From NCBI GenBank assembly GCA_965242895.1, contig OZ251507.1, positions 930,001-994,000 of the forward strand: a DNA stretch of 64,000 nucleotides. The letters are read 5' to 3'. The translations under genes were made by a program, and so were the position numbers. Source of the DNA: CATQHL01 sp965242895. GTDB taxonomy: Bacteria > Actinomycetota > Acidimicrobiia > Acidimicrobiales > CATQHL01. The notes under the pieces were generated by a model. It saw only the letters and a list, made by a program, of their open reading frames with translations. It searched no databases and was not told where the DNA came from. This document shows, piece after piece, positions 23,067-31,534 of this stretch; the first letter of the stretch is position 1, and each line of letters opens with the position of its first letter.

Positions 23067-25157
23067 GTGTCGACCGCTCTGAGGTTGCTCAACTCCCGCG
23101 CCGCCGACAACTCTTCGGGCGGTTCCACCCGCAGCCGCCGCTTGACGCCGGGTGCATGCAGTGCTCGCCGCTCCCGTCGTGCTCGCCGTGCTCTCCACTC
23201 TCTTCGTGCTCGCCGCTCTCGCCGCTGGGGGGGCGGAAGCAACGATGCGCTAGAGCAAACCCAGCTTCCCGACGCCGGAACACAGCGTGCTCGAAGGCTG
23301 CGCATCGGGGAGAGGCCGCGCAGTCGTCTGCTTGCCGGCGCAGTGGCATTGCTGGGGCTCGTCGCTGCCGCCTGCGAGGTGGGGGCGGAGATCACAATCG
23401 AGGTCGAAGAGGACGGCTCGGGACTGGTGAGCGTGGGGGTGGGCGTCGACGTCAACACAGCAAGCGAACTGGGGGGCGAAGACGGTGCGAGCGGTTACGA
23501 GCGCCTGGTAAATCTGGAAGACCTCAAGGCTGCGGGATGGGACTATGACGGCCTCGAGAGGGAGGTCAACGACCTTTGGCATCGAGCCTCCAAGCCGTTC
23601 GGCAACCCGGAAGAACTGGCTGATGTGCTGGAAGAGGTGGTGGGGCCGGGCGTCTTCTCCGACGTTGAACTGGAGCGCGAGAGCGCTTTCGCCCGTCAGA
23701 ACTGGTCGCTGACAGGGGAGGTAAACGCCGTCCAAGCGGTTCTGAACGTCGTTGGCGGGGGCGGGGCGGATGTGGGCGGTATTTTCGAGTTCGTACGAGT
23801 CTTGCCCAGCTTCGAGGGGGAAGCCGGTGCTGACGCCGCTGCCGCACTGAGCGAGTCGCTGAGCCTCCGCCTTGAAATCCTGTTGCCGGGCGATCTTTCA
23901 GAGGGTTCAGGGCCGGCGGTGATCGAACTGGACTCCTCGGGCTCGCCTGAGGCTGACATACGGGTGCTCTCTGAAATAAACGACACGACGGCGCGGACGG
24001 TCCGCTACCTGGCTTATGCGGCGGTTGCTCTGTTCGCGGTAACGGTGCTGCTGAGCATCGTTAAGTGGGGGTACGTCCGCAGGAAGCGCAAACTCTCCTC
24101 AAAAGTTCTGATGGGGAAGGCCGCAAGAGAGGAACGGAGGGCAAAGAGAGCCGCCCGCGCAAGGAGAAAGGCTGAGGAGCAGGACGGAGCGCCGACCGTG
24201 GAACTGAAAGAGGACGAGTTCGTCTCGTTCGCAGCCCCCGCAGCCCCGGACACCGCTCCGTCCGTCGATGCAGAGCCAAGCGGCGCCTACTCATACGAAG
24301 GCTATGAGGGCGTCGATACCCAGTATTCGGCCGAGGCGGGGCTCGCAGAAGCGCCTGCAGGCTTCACGGAATCGGATTCGAGTCTCGCGGAAACGGGAGC
24401 AGCAAAAACGGGAGCAGAGGAAACCTCGGCATCCTCGGGGGAGGCCGCCCCACTACAATCGCCCACCGATGCCTGGCAACCTGAAGACGCCCCGACCTCC
24501 GTATCAGCGCCTGCCGTCGTGACCCCTCCGCCTCCATCTAGACAACTCCAGCTGCTGTGTGTGGGCATCTGGGGAGTCCTTTTGGATCCGTCCGATCCGG
24601 TGGAGGAACTCCTGACTCCGTTCGTCAAACGGATGGGAAGCGCGGCGGACGAGAACGTGCTTTCAGTTGCTTACAGGGAAGCGGCCAGAGGACGCACCAC
24701 GCCTGAGTTGCTGTGGTCGGACTGCGGGCTGGACGGGCCCGCTAGTTGGCCGGCAGGCGGCCCTGAGACGGAAAGCGTAAGAGTCCGTCCGGGGGCTAGG
24801 GAGTTCCTCGAACGGACCGCCAGCAGCGGAATTTACGTGGCAGGCATCGCCGACGGCGTCGGGGGATGGATCAGAAACCTCCTGCTCGCCCAGAAGGTCG
24901 CAGGCATCCATACCCTCCTAGTCAGCGACGAATTGGGGCTGAGCGAGACCGAGCCGGAAGTCCTGAGGATGCTGGAAGCCTCTACCGGCATTCCGCCGAC
25001 CAACTGCGTGGTCATCCATAACAGAGGCGAAGTCCTGGACGCTGCCGCCTCTCTAGGGATGACGACGGCTTTCTACGGCGCTGGTGAAGGGACCTCCGGT
25101 CACCCCCATTTGAACGATTTCCCGGGACTCGGCGCCGGCGTCCCCACGGCTGTCTGA
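23067..25157 (+). CDS. LppM-like lipoprotein domain fused to a degenerate HAD-like domain
   Basis: The frame runs 696 codons from a GTG; a lipobox LVAAAC puts the mature N-terminal Cys near residue 103, so the real start may lie well downstream (no ATG is available). After it comes a 200-residue extracellular domain like LppM/DUF3153 (ITIEVEEDGSGLVSVGVGVD), a membrane helix at about 313-335 followed by KRKLS and a Lys/Arg-rich cytoplasmic start, an acidic disordered linker, and from about residue 495 a HAD-like fold (GVLLDPSDP, then VRPGAREFLE and VVIHNRGEVLDAAASLG). The motif I Asp and motif IV Asp residues are replaced, so phosphatase activity is unlikely. Its stop is in frame with ispD. 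Confidence 0.75.
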   Translation: MSTALRLLNSRAADNSSGGSTRSRRLTPGACSARRSRRARRALHSLRARRSRRWGGGSNDALEQTQLPDAGTQRARRLRIGERPRSRLLAGAVALLGLVAAACEVGAEITIEVEEDGSGLVSVGVGVDVNTASELGGEDGASGYERLVNLEDLKAAGWDYDGLEREVNDLWHRASKPFGNPEELADVLEEVVGPGVFSDVELERESAFARQNWSLTGEVNAVQAVLNVVGGGGADVGGIFEFVRVLPSFEGEAGADAAAALSESLSLRLEILLPGDLSEGSGPAVIELDSSGSPEADIRVLSEINDTTARTVRYLAYAAVALFAVTVLLSIVKWGYVRRKRKLSSKVLMGKAAREERRAKRAARARRKAEEQDGAPTVELKEDEFVSFAAPAAPDTAPSVDAEPSGAYSYEGYEGVDTQYSAEAGLAEAPAGFTESDSSLAETGAAKTGAEETSASSGEAAPLQSPTDAWQPEDAPTSVSAPAVVTPPPPSRQLQLLCVGIWGVLLDPSDPVEELLTPFVKRMGSAADENVLSVAYREAARGRTTPELLWSDCGLDGPASWPAGGPETESVRVRPGAREFLERTASSGIYVAGIADGVGGWIRNLLLAQKVAGIHTLLVSDELGLSETEPEVLRMLEASTGIPPTNCVVIHNRGEVLDAAASLGMTTAFYGAGEGTSGHPHLNDFPGLGAGVPTAV
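23150..23235. repeat. Imperfect GCTCGCCG tandem repeat
   Basis: Units such as CGTGCTCGCCGTGCTCTCC and CGTGCTCGCCGCTCTCGCCG repeat with a period near nine bases. In the lipoprotein frame they give an Arg-rich stretch upstream of the lipobox, which suggests this part is not translated or not conserved. Confidence 0.65.
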
Positions 25158-25169
25158 AGGGGGAGACGC

Positions 25170-25859
25170 CTGGAGCGGACAGGGGTCTGGACAGTTCTGC
25201 TCGCTGCGGGCAGCGGGCGGCGCTTCGGAGGGGACAAGTTGTTTCAGCCGCTCGAAGGGCGGTGCGTACTAGAGCATTCCTTGACGACGGCGGCGGAGTT
25301 CTCCGAAGGAGTGGTTCTGGTGCTGCCGCCGAAGTTCCTGTCATCTGGGAGCGACCGCCAACTGCTTGACGAGATGCTTGAACGCGCCGCTGGGGTCGGA
25401 GTTCGGGCAATAGTCTGCACTTCCGGCGGAGCCACCCGCTCGGAGTCGGTGCGCTGCGGCCTCTCGGCAACGCCTGTGGAAGCGGACGTGATAGTGGTGC
25501 ACGACGCCGCACGTCCGCTGGCTTCGGCTTCCCTCTACGCCGAGGTCACCGCAGCGGTGCGCTCCGGGGCAGACGGCGCCGCACCGGCGGTGGCCGTGAC
25601 CGACACCATCCGGCACCTCAGAGAGGGCGTGCTGGATCGGTCGGAGCTGCGCGCCGTGCAGACTCCTCAAGCTTTTGGCGCGGCGGCGCTGCGCAGCGCA
25701 CACGCCGACAGCGGGGAAGCCACCGACGACGCCGGCCTGGTCGAGGCGGCAGGGGGCGCCGTCAGGCTGGTCGAGGGCGATCCGGCCAACATCAAGATCA
25801 CCACGGCCGTCGATTTGGTGGCAGCACAAGCTGTGCTGTCGATGCTGCGGGCAGGATGA
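25170..25859 (+). CDS. ispD: 2-C-methyl-D-erythritol 4-phosphate cytidylyltransferase IspD
   Basis: About 229 residues. The enzyme joins MEP to CTP in the non-mevalonate isoprenoid pathway. The conserved N-terminus VLLAAGSGRRFGGDK begins eight residues after the proposed start; HDAARP near residue 110 and TPQAF near 165 are family motifs, and GDPANIKITTAVDL closes the protein. No ATG, GTG or TTG exists in frame before the nucleotide-binding loop. The best start is CTG at 25170 with GGGGGAG just upstream; the first TTG (25239) would remove the active-site loop. The preceding lipoprotein gene ends in the same frame 12 bases upstream. It supplies precursors to the polyprenyl synthase at 19.3 kb. 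Confidence 0.85.
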   Translation: MERTGVWTVLLAAGSGRRFGGDKLFQPLEGRCVLEHSLTTAAEFSEGVVLVLPPKFLSSGSDRQLLDEMLERAAGVGVRAIVCTSGGATRSESVRCGLSATPVEADVIVVHDAARPLASASLYAEVTAAVRSGADGAAPAVAVTDTIRHLREGVLDRSELRAVQTPQAFGAAALRSAHADSGEATDDAGLVEAAGGAVRLVEGDPANIKITTAVDLVAAQAVLSMLRAG

Positions 25860-26006
25860 ATGATGGGCAGCTAAGGGACGGGGCGCTAAGGTCTAGCCGG
25901 AAATAAGGTCTGGCCGGGAAAGGGGGAGTAAGAGGGTAACTAGAGTCACTAGACAGCCTTTTGGCGCTCCTAGGCGCTAAGGAAAAGACTTAGGAAGAGA
26001 CACAAG

Positions 26007-26528
26007 ATGAATAACAAACAATCAGACCCAAACCAAGGTGACAGGGACCAGGGTTTCCTCGACAAACAAACGTCCGGCTCTTCTTCGGGCGGGGTGGAGA
26101 ACTGGTCAGCCCCTCAACAATCCAGCGGTCAGTACAGCGACTGGGGCTCGGATTCCGAACGCCGCAACACTCAGATGGCGGGCGCATCCAATGCGAACAT
26201 GGGCGCTGTGCAGCGGAAAAACGGCATGGCCATAACCGGATTCGTGCTATCGATAATTTCCTTAATCCTGTGTTGGCTAGTTTTAATTGACTTGATCTTC
26301 ATAATTCCGGCGATCGTGTTCTCTGCTATAGGTTTGAGGAAGGCAAACCAAGAAAGTAGGCCGCACGGTGGGCTAGCCATCGCCGGATTGGTGATATCAG
26401 GCATAGCGCTCATAATCATGATCGTCATCATGTTTATTGTGGTTAACGTCGTCGAAGACGTAAGAGACATAGTCGAAATCATCGAGGAATCTGAGAACTC
26501 TTTAAGCAGCACCTACTCATCCGCCTAA
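26007..26528 (+). CDS. DUF4190-type membrane protein
   Basis: A 173-residue protein of unknown function. An N-terminal 65-residue Gln/Ser/Gly-rich cytoplasmic part is followed by two hydrophobic helices (MAITGFVLSIISLILCWLVL and LAIAGLVISGIALIIMIVIM) with the GLRKA turn between them, the DUF4190 pattern. The C-terminal tail is short and acidic. Codon use is AT-richer than its neighbours. The end of the gene and the stop codon are part of a 23-bp duplication. The gap 25860-26006 upstream shows short repeats (AAGGTCTAGCCGG, AAGGTCTGGCCGG) and no gene. Confidence 0.8.
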   Translation: MNNKQSDPNQGDRDQGFLDKQTSGSSSGGVENWSAPQQSSGQYSDWGSDSERRNTQMAGASNANMGAVQRKNGMAITGFVLSIISLILCWLVLIDLIFIIPAIVFSAIGLRKANQESRPHGGLAIAGLVISGIALIIMIVIMFIVVNVVEDVRDIVEIIEESENSLSSTYSSA

Positions 26529-26548
26529 GCAGCGCCTACTCATCCACC
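26503..26548. repeat. 23-bp tandem duplication over the end of the DUF4190 gene
   Basis: Two adjacent 23-base copies with two mismatches. The first codes for the C-terminal SSTYSSA and the second begins with the TAA stop. Related GCTGCTAGG motifs follow at 26560-26670. Confidence 0.8.
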
Positions 26549-26655
26549 GGCACGAGACTGCTAGGGCGCCTACACGAGGCTGCTAGGAAACTTTTCACTC
26601 GGCGACAGCGCCAAACCCGTGACTACGGCGGCAGCTAGCGTCGCCTGGGGGACTG

Positions 26656-27381
26656 CTAGGGAACTTCCACTCCGCGGTAGAGCCAGACCCCCAGAACGTA
26701 GAACACAAGCGCTACGCCCAGAGGTACCAGGATTGACAAAGCGAGGGATTCCTCCAGTTGCATGGCAAAAAAATTCAAGTCTTTCGACTCAGCGAAGATG
26801 CTTCTGACGTAGTGGAGGACGGTCATTCGACCTAATCTTTGGCTGCCGCCGCCTATCACGTTCTCCCAGATATAGACGTAAACCATCCCTAGGAGCATCG
26901 GGCGTTTGAGCAGCAGGCCCAGAGTAAGAAAAATGGACGAGTAGGCGATCAATGCAACCAGCGCCGGCAGGAACATGGATTCGCCCAAGACCCAGCCGCC
27001 CACTGTTATAGGAACCACGACGCAGATGAAAAGCGCCGCCATCGCCGCAAACCATCCTCCTGCAACGGAAAGCGCAGGAGACACGGGTCGCAGCCACAGA
27101 TAGACCAAAGTCCCCTCGCTGCGCATCTCTGAATAGATGCCGTTGGCGGACACCAGAAGGACACAACTCGGCAGCAAGAGGTTGACGCTTATCAAGAAAA
27201 AAGACCGAGCGCCCGAGGTCCCCCAATCATCGGAGCCCAATCGAAAGCCGATCATCATGCCGACTATCGCCAGGCAAGTCACTCCCAAAACCCACATCTT
27301 TGGCTTGTCGCGCCACACGCTGCCAAAAATGCACCTATAGACAGGAACAATGCGCCTGATCATCGGCGTCTCGGTTCTCAT
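26656..27381 (-). CDS. ABC transporter permease (second exporter)
   Basis: A 241-residue protein with about six hydrophobic segments, among them MWVLGVTCLAIVGMMIGFRL, FFLISVNLLLPSCVLLVSA and LVPLGVALVFYVLGVWLYRG, and an extracytoplasmic loop. It starts within the last codons of the upstream ATPase gene (four-base overlap), so the two are translationally coupled. It is the membrane subunit of an ABC-2 type exporter with the ATPase at 27378-28316. Family assignment beyond ABC-2-like is not possible. Confidence 0.75.
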   Translation of the reverse strand: MRTETPMIRRIVPVYRCIFGSVWRDKPKMWVLGVTCLAIVGMMIGFRLGSDDWGTSGARSFFLISVNLLLPSCVLLVSANGIYSEMRSEGTLVYLWLRPVSPALSVAGGWFAAMAALFICVVVPITVGGWVLGESMFLPALVALIAYSSIFLTLGLLLKRPMLLGMVYVYIWENVIGGGSQRLGRMTVLHYVRSIFAESKDLNFFAMQLEESLALSILVPLGVALVFYVLGVWLYRGVEVP

Positions 27382-28316
27382 CGGCCGCTCTCTAACAGGT
27401 ACAAGAACACCGACTCCAGGTCGGCGTCGAGGGGGCGCAGTTCAGAGAGCGTGATCCCTTGTTCCTGTGCGATGGGAGCGATCTTCGAGAAAAAGTCGCG
27501 CGGCTGCTGAGTGGCCACTCTCAGCGCCCCCCCGGGTCCGATTTCCACGTACTCGACCAAGCCGCGCTCAAACAGCGAGGCGGCGAACTCCCTGGGGCTG
27601 TCCACAGCGACGCCGAAACGGCGGGGGCGGTCGTTCATCAAATTGCGGATCGCTTTATAGTCGCCTTCCGCTAGAAGCCGCCCGTTGCCCATGATCAGCA
27701 CGTTCGAACCCATGCGCTGCACTTCCTCTAGAACATGGCTGGAGACCAGCACGCAACGCCCGGCGTCGGCGATCACGTGGAACAGGTCGATGAGTCGGTT
27801 TCGCTGCGGCGGGTCCAGGCCGGTCAAGGGTTCGTCGAGGAAAAGGACAGACGGCTCATGGACTATGGCTTGGGCAATCTTTGCGCGCTGCCGCATGCCT
27901 TTGGAGTAGGTGCTCAACCGACGCTTGTCGGTCGGGTCGAGACCCACCAACGAAATGGCCTTGGCCGCCGCGGTCATTGCGTTCGGGATACCGCAGAGGT
28001 CCGCCGCTAAGCGAACGAACTCGTGAATTCGCATGTATTCGAAGAGTTCCTCTTGCTGCGGCACCAGACCCACGTGCCTGCGCAATCCAATGTCTTCTCG
28101 CAGATTTCTGCCCAGCACTCGGACCTCGCCCGAGCTAGGCGAAGCCAGACCACTGAGCATCCGAAGGAGCGTGGATTTCCCAGCCCCGTTAGGACCTAGA
28201 AGCGCAGTCACGCCCGCTCCTATCTTGAATGTCACGTTGGAGACCGCCACGATGTCGCCGAACTCCTTAGAAGCTCCCAAGGATTCGAGCATCGGAGCCG
28301 CCCGAGCGTCGGTCAT
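27378..28316 (-). CDS. ABC transporter ATP-binding protein (second exporter)
   Basis: A 312-residue ATPase. Walker A GPNGAGKST is near residue 43, the signature YSKGMRQRAKIAQAI near 137, Walker B SVLFLDEPLTGLDP near 156 and the switch HVLEEV near 193, with an accessory C-terminal region (about 230-312). I start at the ATG at 28316, whose A is the last base of the permease stop (TAATG), which couples it to the upstream permease; an ATG at 28331 is possible. Pairs with the permease at 26656. Confidence 0.88.
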   Translation of the reverse strand: MTDARAAPMLESLGASKEFGDIVAVSNVTFKIGAGVTALLGPNGAGKSTLLRMLSGLASPSSGEVRVLGRNLREDIGLRRHVGLVPQQEELFEYMRIHEFVRLAADLCGIPNAMTAAAKAISLVGLDPTDKRRLSTYSKGMRQRAKIAQAIVHEPSVLFLDEPLTGLDPPQRNRLIDLFHVIADAGRCVLVSSHVLEEVQRMGSNVLIMGNGRLLAEGDYKAIRNLMNDRPRRFGVAVDSPREFAASLFERGLVEYVEIGPGGALRVATQQPRDFFSKIAPIAQEQGITLSELRPLDADLESVFLYLLESGR

Positions 28317-29218
28317 TACCCCTCTGTCCACTTGCGGCTAACCCACCAGACGAAGGCGAACCCCCCCACCGCCCACGCCAGGCCGACCAATATGACCCAG
28401 TAATACGAGACATTCCCGAGAATTTCCAGCCCGGCCGCATCTACCTGGTGGTTTTGGAACACGTACCTGCCCATCCCGTACGACAGGTGAAACGGACTCA
28501 GGAGATAGTACTCCTCGGGTATGCCTCTAACGGAAGTGAATATCCCTAGCACCGCAGTAGGTGCCCAAAAGAGAGCTGTAGTGAACAAAACTCCCACCAT
28601 TCCTCTCGCTGCCAAGCTTCCCCCCACCATTCCGACTGCGGCAGGCACCAAGACGACCGCAATCGACCCCACCGGGACGCGCCAGAGGAAATTCAGAAAG
28701 TCCAGACCACCTCCAGCTCCGCTGCCGAACAACGAGTAGATCAGGAACATAACGAGCATCGCAGGGAGAAACAAGAGCACCATGACGGACAAGATGGCCG
28801 AACTCTGGGCAGACACATAGCGGATTCGACTGATGGGGGAGATCATGTAGAGGGCTAAAAGGCCGGCGCTGCGGTCCTCTGAGAGAATTCGAGAAGGGAT
28901 CGTTATCGCCAGTATGAGAGTGCCCCAAATACCGACTACGTAAAACGACCTCACCCACTCGAAATCCCACACGTCGACGCCGAAAGCGCCAAATAACGCG
29001 TTCCCAATAATGAAAAAGGCCACCCCACCCCAGACGATCAGCGCTGAGAGGATCGGCACGACTTTGTAGCGGAGTCTGCGCCTGCGCCCCAGCACGCGTC
29101 CGCACGTGTAAGACCAGAGAGTCCACACGGCTCGTGAAGGGTGTCGGCGGGGTCCGGTGTAAGGACGGAATCCCTGCCCGTAGATTTGAGTTTCCGACTC
29201 AGGGTTATGGATGGTCAC
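28316..29218 (-). CDS. ABC transporter permease (first exporter)
   Basis: A 300-residue ABC-2 type membrane subunit with six to seven hydrophobic segments, such as VVPILSALIVWGGVAFFIIG, VVGIWGTLILAITIPSRIL and YYWVILVGLAWAVGGFAFVW. It begins 10 bases after the ATPase at 29229-30236 and overlaps the start of the next ATPase. The YGQGFRPYTGPRRH head resembles permeases annotated near ATPases in actinobacteria. Substrate unknown. Confidence 0.8.
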   Translation of the reverse strand: MTIHNPESETQIYGQGFRPYTGPRRHPSRAVWTLWSYTCGRVLGRRRRLRYKVVPILSALIVWGGVAFFIIGNALFGAFGVDVWDFEWVRSFYVVGIWGTLILAITIPSRILSEDRSAGLLALYMISPISRIRYVSAQSSAILSVMVLLFLPAMLVMFLIYSLFGSGAGGGLDFLNFLWRVPVGSIAVVLVPAAVGMVGGSLAARGMVGVLFTTALFWAPTAVLGIFTSVRGIPEEYYLLSPFHLSYGMGRYVFQNHQVDAAGLEILGNVSYYWVILVGLAWAVGGFAFVWWVSRKWTEG

Positions 29219-29228
29219 TGCGGGACCC

Positions 29229-30236
29229 TTAGCCCTCTGCGCTCGATAGCGGAGAGCCGACAGTCGCCCTAGAGGAGTCGGTCTGCCTGTAGTCCTCCTC
29301 GAATATCTGCTCGAGCGATAGTTCCTCGGGCATCATCGACATAAGTTCCAATTCCAGGGAGACCAGGGCGTCTCGGATGCTGTCGGCGCAGCGGCGCGCC
29401 AAGGCCTCCCCCTCGGCAGGAGGCGATTCTTCCTCTCCGTCCCGTAACAGCGAAACCCGCACCATCATCCCGTCGGAGCTCACGTCTGCTGAGAAGCCCG
29501 AACCTCTGAGCGAAGACGCCAGTTTCTCGGCTCCGGCGCTCACCTCCACCAAGTATTTCCCTGACGACTTTGTGAGTTCGTCGACCTTCCCTGAACGCAC
29601 CACCTGACCGGCGTTCAGGATCACCACGCTGCGGCAGATCTTCTGAACCTCCGCAAGGTGGTGCGAACTCACCAGGATGTTGATGCCGTGCTCATCGGAT
29701 AGGCGCTTGATGACGGCGAGCATGTCGACCCTCTGCATGGGGTCGAGACCGTCGGTCGGCTCGTCGAGGATGAGCAGTTCTGGGTGGTGCGCGGTGGCTT
29801 GCGCCAACTTCACGCGCTGCAGCTGACCGGTGGACATCTCTCCGGTCGGCCTGAAGCGTTCCTCCCCAAGACCAACCTCCCAGAGAGTGTCGCTGGCGCG
29901 CTGAGTCGCTTGACGGCGGGGAAGCCCATGCAGGCCGGCCATATGAACGATGAGATCGAAGGCAGTCATGTCGGAGGGCAGGAGGCGCTGCTCGAACGCA
30001 AAGCCCAGGCGCTGACGCACTTCAAGTCCTGCTTTGGCGGGGTCGTTGCCCAGCACGGAGATCTTGCCGCCGTCGGCTTTGCGCAACCCGAGAATGAGCG
30101 TGATCAGGGTGGTCTTCCCGGCGCCGTTCGCCCCGAGCAGTCCGGTGATCCCCTCAGAGATATCAGCGTCCATGCCTACCAAAGCGGTCGCGGAGCCAAA
30201 CCGCTTGACCACGCCTCGGCACTCCACGATCGTCAT
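29229..30236 (-). CDS. ABC transporter ATP-binding protein (first exporter)
   Basis: A 335-residue ATPase. Walker A GANGAGKTT is near residue 36, the signature MSTGQLQRVKLAQA near 131, Walker B LLILDEPTDGLDP near 151 and the switch SHHLAE near 187. A C-terminal domain (from about 215) of unknown role ends in an acidic stretch. MTIVECRGVVKRFG is the typical start, hence the ATG at 30236 rather than the far upstream 30344, which would overlap the glycosyltransferase stop. Leads the four-gene exporter operon; it follows the glycosyltransferase by 104 bases on the same strand. Confidence 0.88.
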   Translation of the reverse strand: MTIVECRGVVKRFGSATALVGMDADISEGITGLLGANGAGKTTLITLILGLRKADGGKISVLGNDPAKAGLEVRQRLGFAFEQRLLPSDMTAFDLIVHMAGLHGLPRRQATQRASDTLWEVGLGEERFRPTGEMSTGQLQRVKLAQATAHHPELLILDEPTDGLDPMQRVDMLAVIKRLSDEHGINILVSSHHLAEVQKICRSVVILNAGQVVRSGKVDELTKSSGKYLVEVSAGAEKLASSLRGSGFSADVSSDGMMVRVSLLRDGEEESPPAEGEALARRCADSIRDALVSLELELMSMMPEELSLEQIFEEDYRQTDSSRATVGSPLSSAEG

Positions 30237-30340
30237 GGCAGCAAGTCTAGGCTGCGACGGCTGCGAGGGCGGTGACAGCCGCTCTCCCCGCAGTTTGACA
30301 CCCGGAAGGCGGGGCGCAGACAGCGTGCCCTCTCTCGAAT

Positions 30341-31534
30341 TCAAAAGCCCATCTCAGCCAGCAGATCGGCGATCTGTCTACCTATTTCCTCCATGGATAG
30401 GTGCCTTTCCGCCACGGCCCGGTTGTGAGCGAGGAGTCCCTCTAACTCGCCGCCGTCCTGCTCGGCTAAGAGACGCGTCAAGACATCGACTTCGCTGGGA
30501 CTGAACCACCTAAAGCCCAGGGCGCTCAGTTCGTCGGCAACCGGATAGCTGCCGACCACGGCAGGGAGCCCCCAGACGGCGGCCTCCACGGGCGGATTGC
30601 CGAATCCTTCCCAGGTTGATGTAAACACCACCAGGTCCGCAGCGGCGTAGATGTCGGCCAAGACGGGGACTCGGCGGCGCAGCACACGACAGGAGGCGCT
30701 GCCCAAGACGGCGTTTAGCTCCGGGCCATAGCCCTCTTCGGCCTGTCCGGTCAGCCAATAGGCGGCTCCGAGAGCCTCACAGACCGCCAGCGCAGCGGGG
30801 ATGTTCTTGCGGGCTATGGCGCGCACCGGATGGACGGCCAGCAGTTCGTCTTCTTCGACGCCGAGCGACCGGCGCATCCGGCTGCGATCCCCAGCGGGCG
30901 GGCTGGTCTCGAAGGGGTTGTAGACGACCTTCGCCTCGATACCCCGCTTAGCCATCTGCTCCGCTGTGAGTCGGTTCACCGCCACGTGCCTCCAGGCATC
31001 GTCCTGAGGAGGGAGTTCCGTGATGTGGGCAAAACGCTCCCGCTGCCAGGGGAGATCGTGATGGTGCAGAACGGATCGGCGCCCGGCCAGGACCTGGGCG
31101 GCGGCAGCCGAGGCGGTCAGGTTCAGCGGAAGGCTGCAAAGGTTCGCCGCCACTACCAGGTCGGCGTCGGAGACGGCTGCTTCGAAGCGCTCCGCCAGCA
31201 GCGCCCCGCGCTCCGCTTGGCGCGCTTCGCCCTCGGAGCCTCCCTCCACTTCCTGCTCGGTGGCTGCCCGAACGCCCGACGCAGACCCGCCCGGCGCAGA
31301 CCCACCCGACGCAGGGAATTGCGACGCATCCAGACCCATGCCGTCGACGATGCGGTCGGCGTCGCCTTCGCCCGCGACCGTCACGACACGCCACCCTTGC
31401 CGAGCCAGGATGATCTCCCAGCGCCGGGCAACCACCGAGACTCCATCCAGCCCCCCCAGGCGGAAGGAGGCGATGGCGCAGGTAGGCACGACGATGAGGC
31501 TACTGCGGCGTGTGCGCTTGGATAATGGCACCAT
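30341..31534 (-). CDS. GT4-family glycosyltransferase
   Basis: A roughly 397-residue GT-B glycosyltransferase. The N-terminal half has RLGGLDGVSVVARRWEIIL (donor/acceptor loop) and the C-terminal half AVHPVRAIARKNIPAAL and TSTWEGFGNPPVEAA with the E-x7-E nucleotide-sugar motif. The start is uncertain: the ATG at 31534 overlaps head to head with the ATG of the hydrolase at 31533; a GTG near 31486 is the other option and begins just before VPTCAIASFRLGG. The adjacent GH63-like gene suggests a shared sugar (for example glucosylglycerate), but this is inference. Confidence 0.85.
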   Translation of the reverse strand: MVPLSKRTRRSSLIVVPTCAIASFRLGGLDGVSVVARRWEIILARQGWRVVTVAGEGDADRIVDGMGLDASQFPASGGSAPGGSASGVRAATEQEVEGGSEGEARQAERGALLAERFEAAVSDADLVVAANLCSLPLNLTASAAAAQVLAGRRSVLHHHDLPWQRERFAHITELPPQDDAWRHVAVNRLTAEQMAKRGIEAKVVYNPFETSPPAGDRSRMRRSLGVEEDELLAVHPVRAIARKNIPAALAVCEALGAAYWLTGQAEEGYGPELNAVLGSASCRVLRRRVPVLADIYAAADLVVFTSTWEGFGNPPVEAAVWGLPAVVGSYPVADELSALGFRWFSPSEVDVLTRLLAEQDGGELEGLLAHNRAVAERHLSMEEIGRQIADLLAEMGF

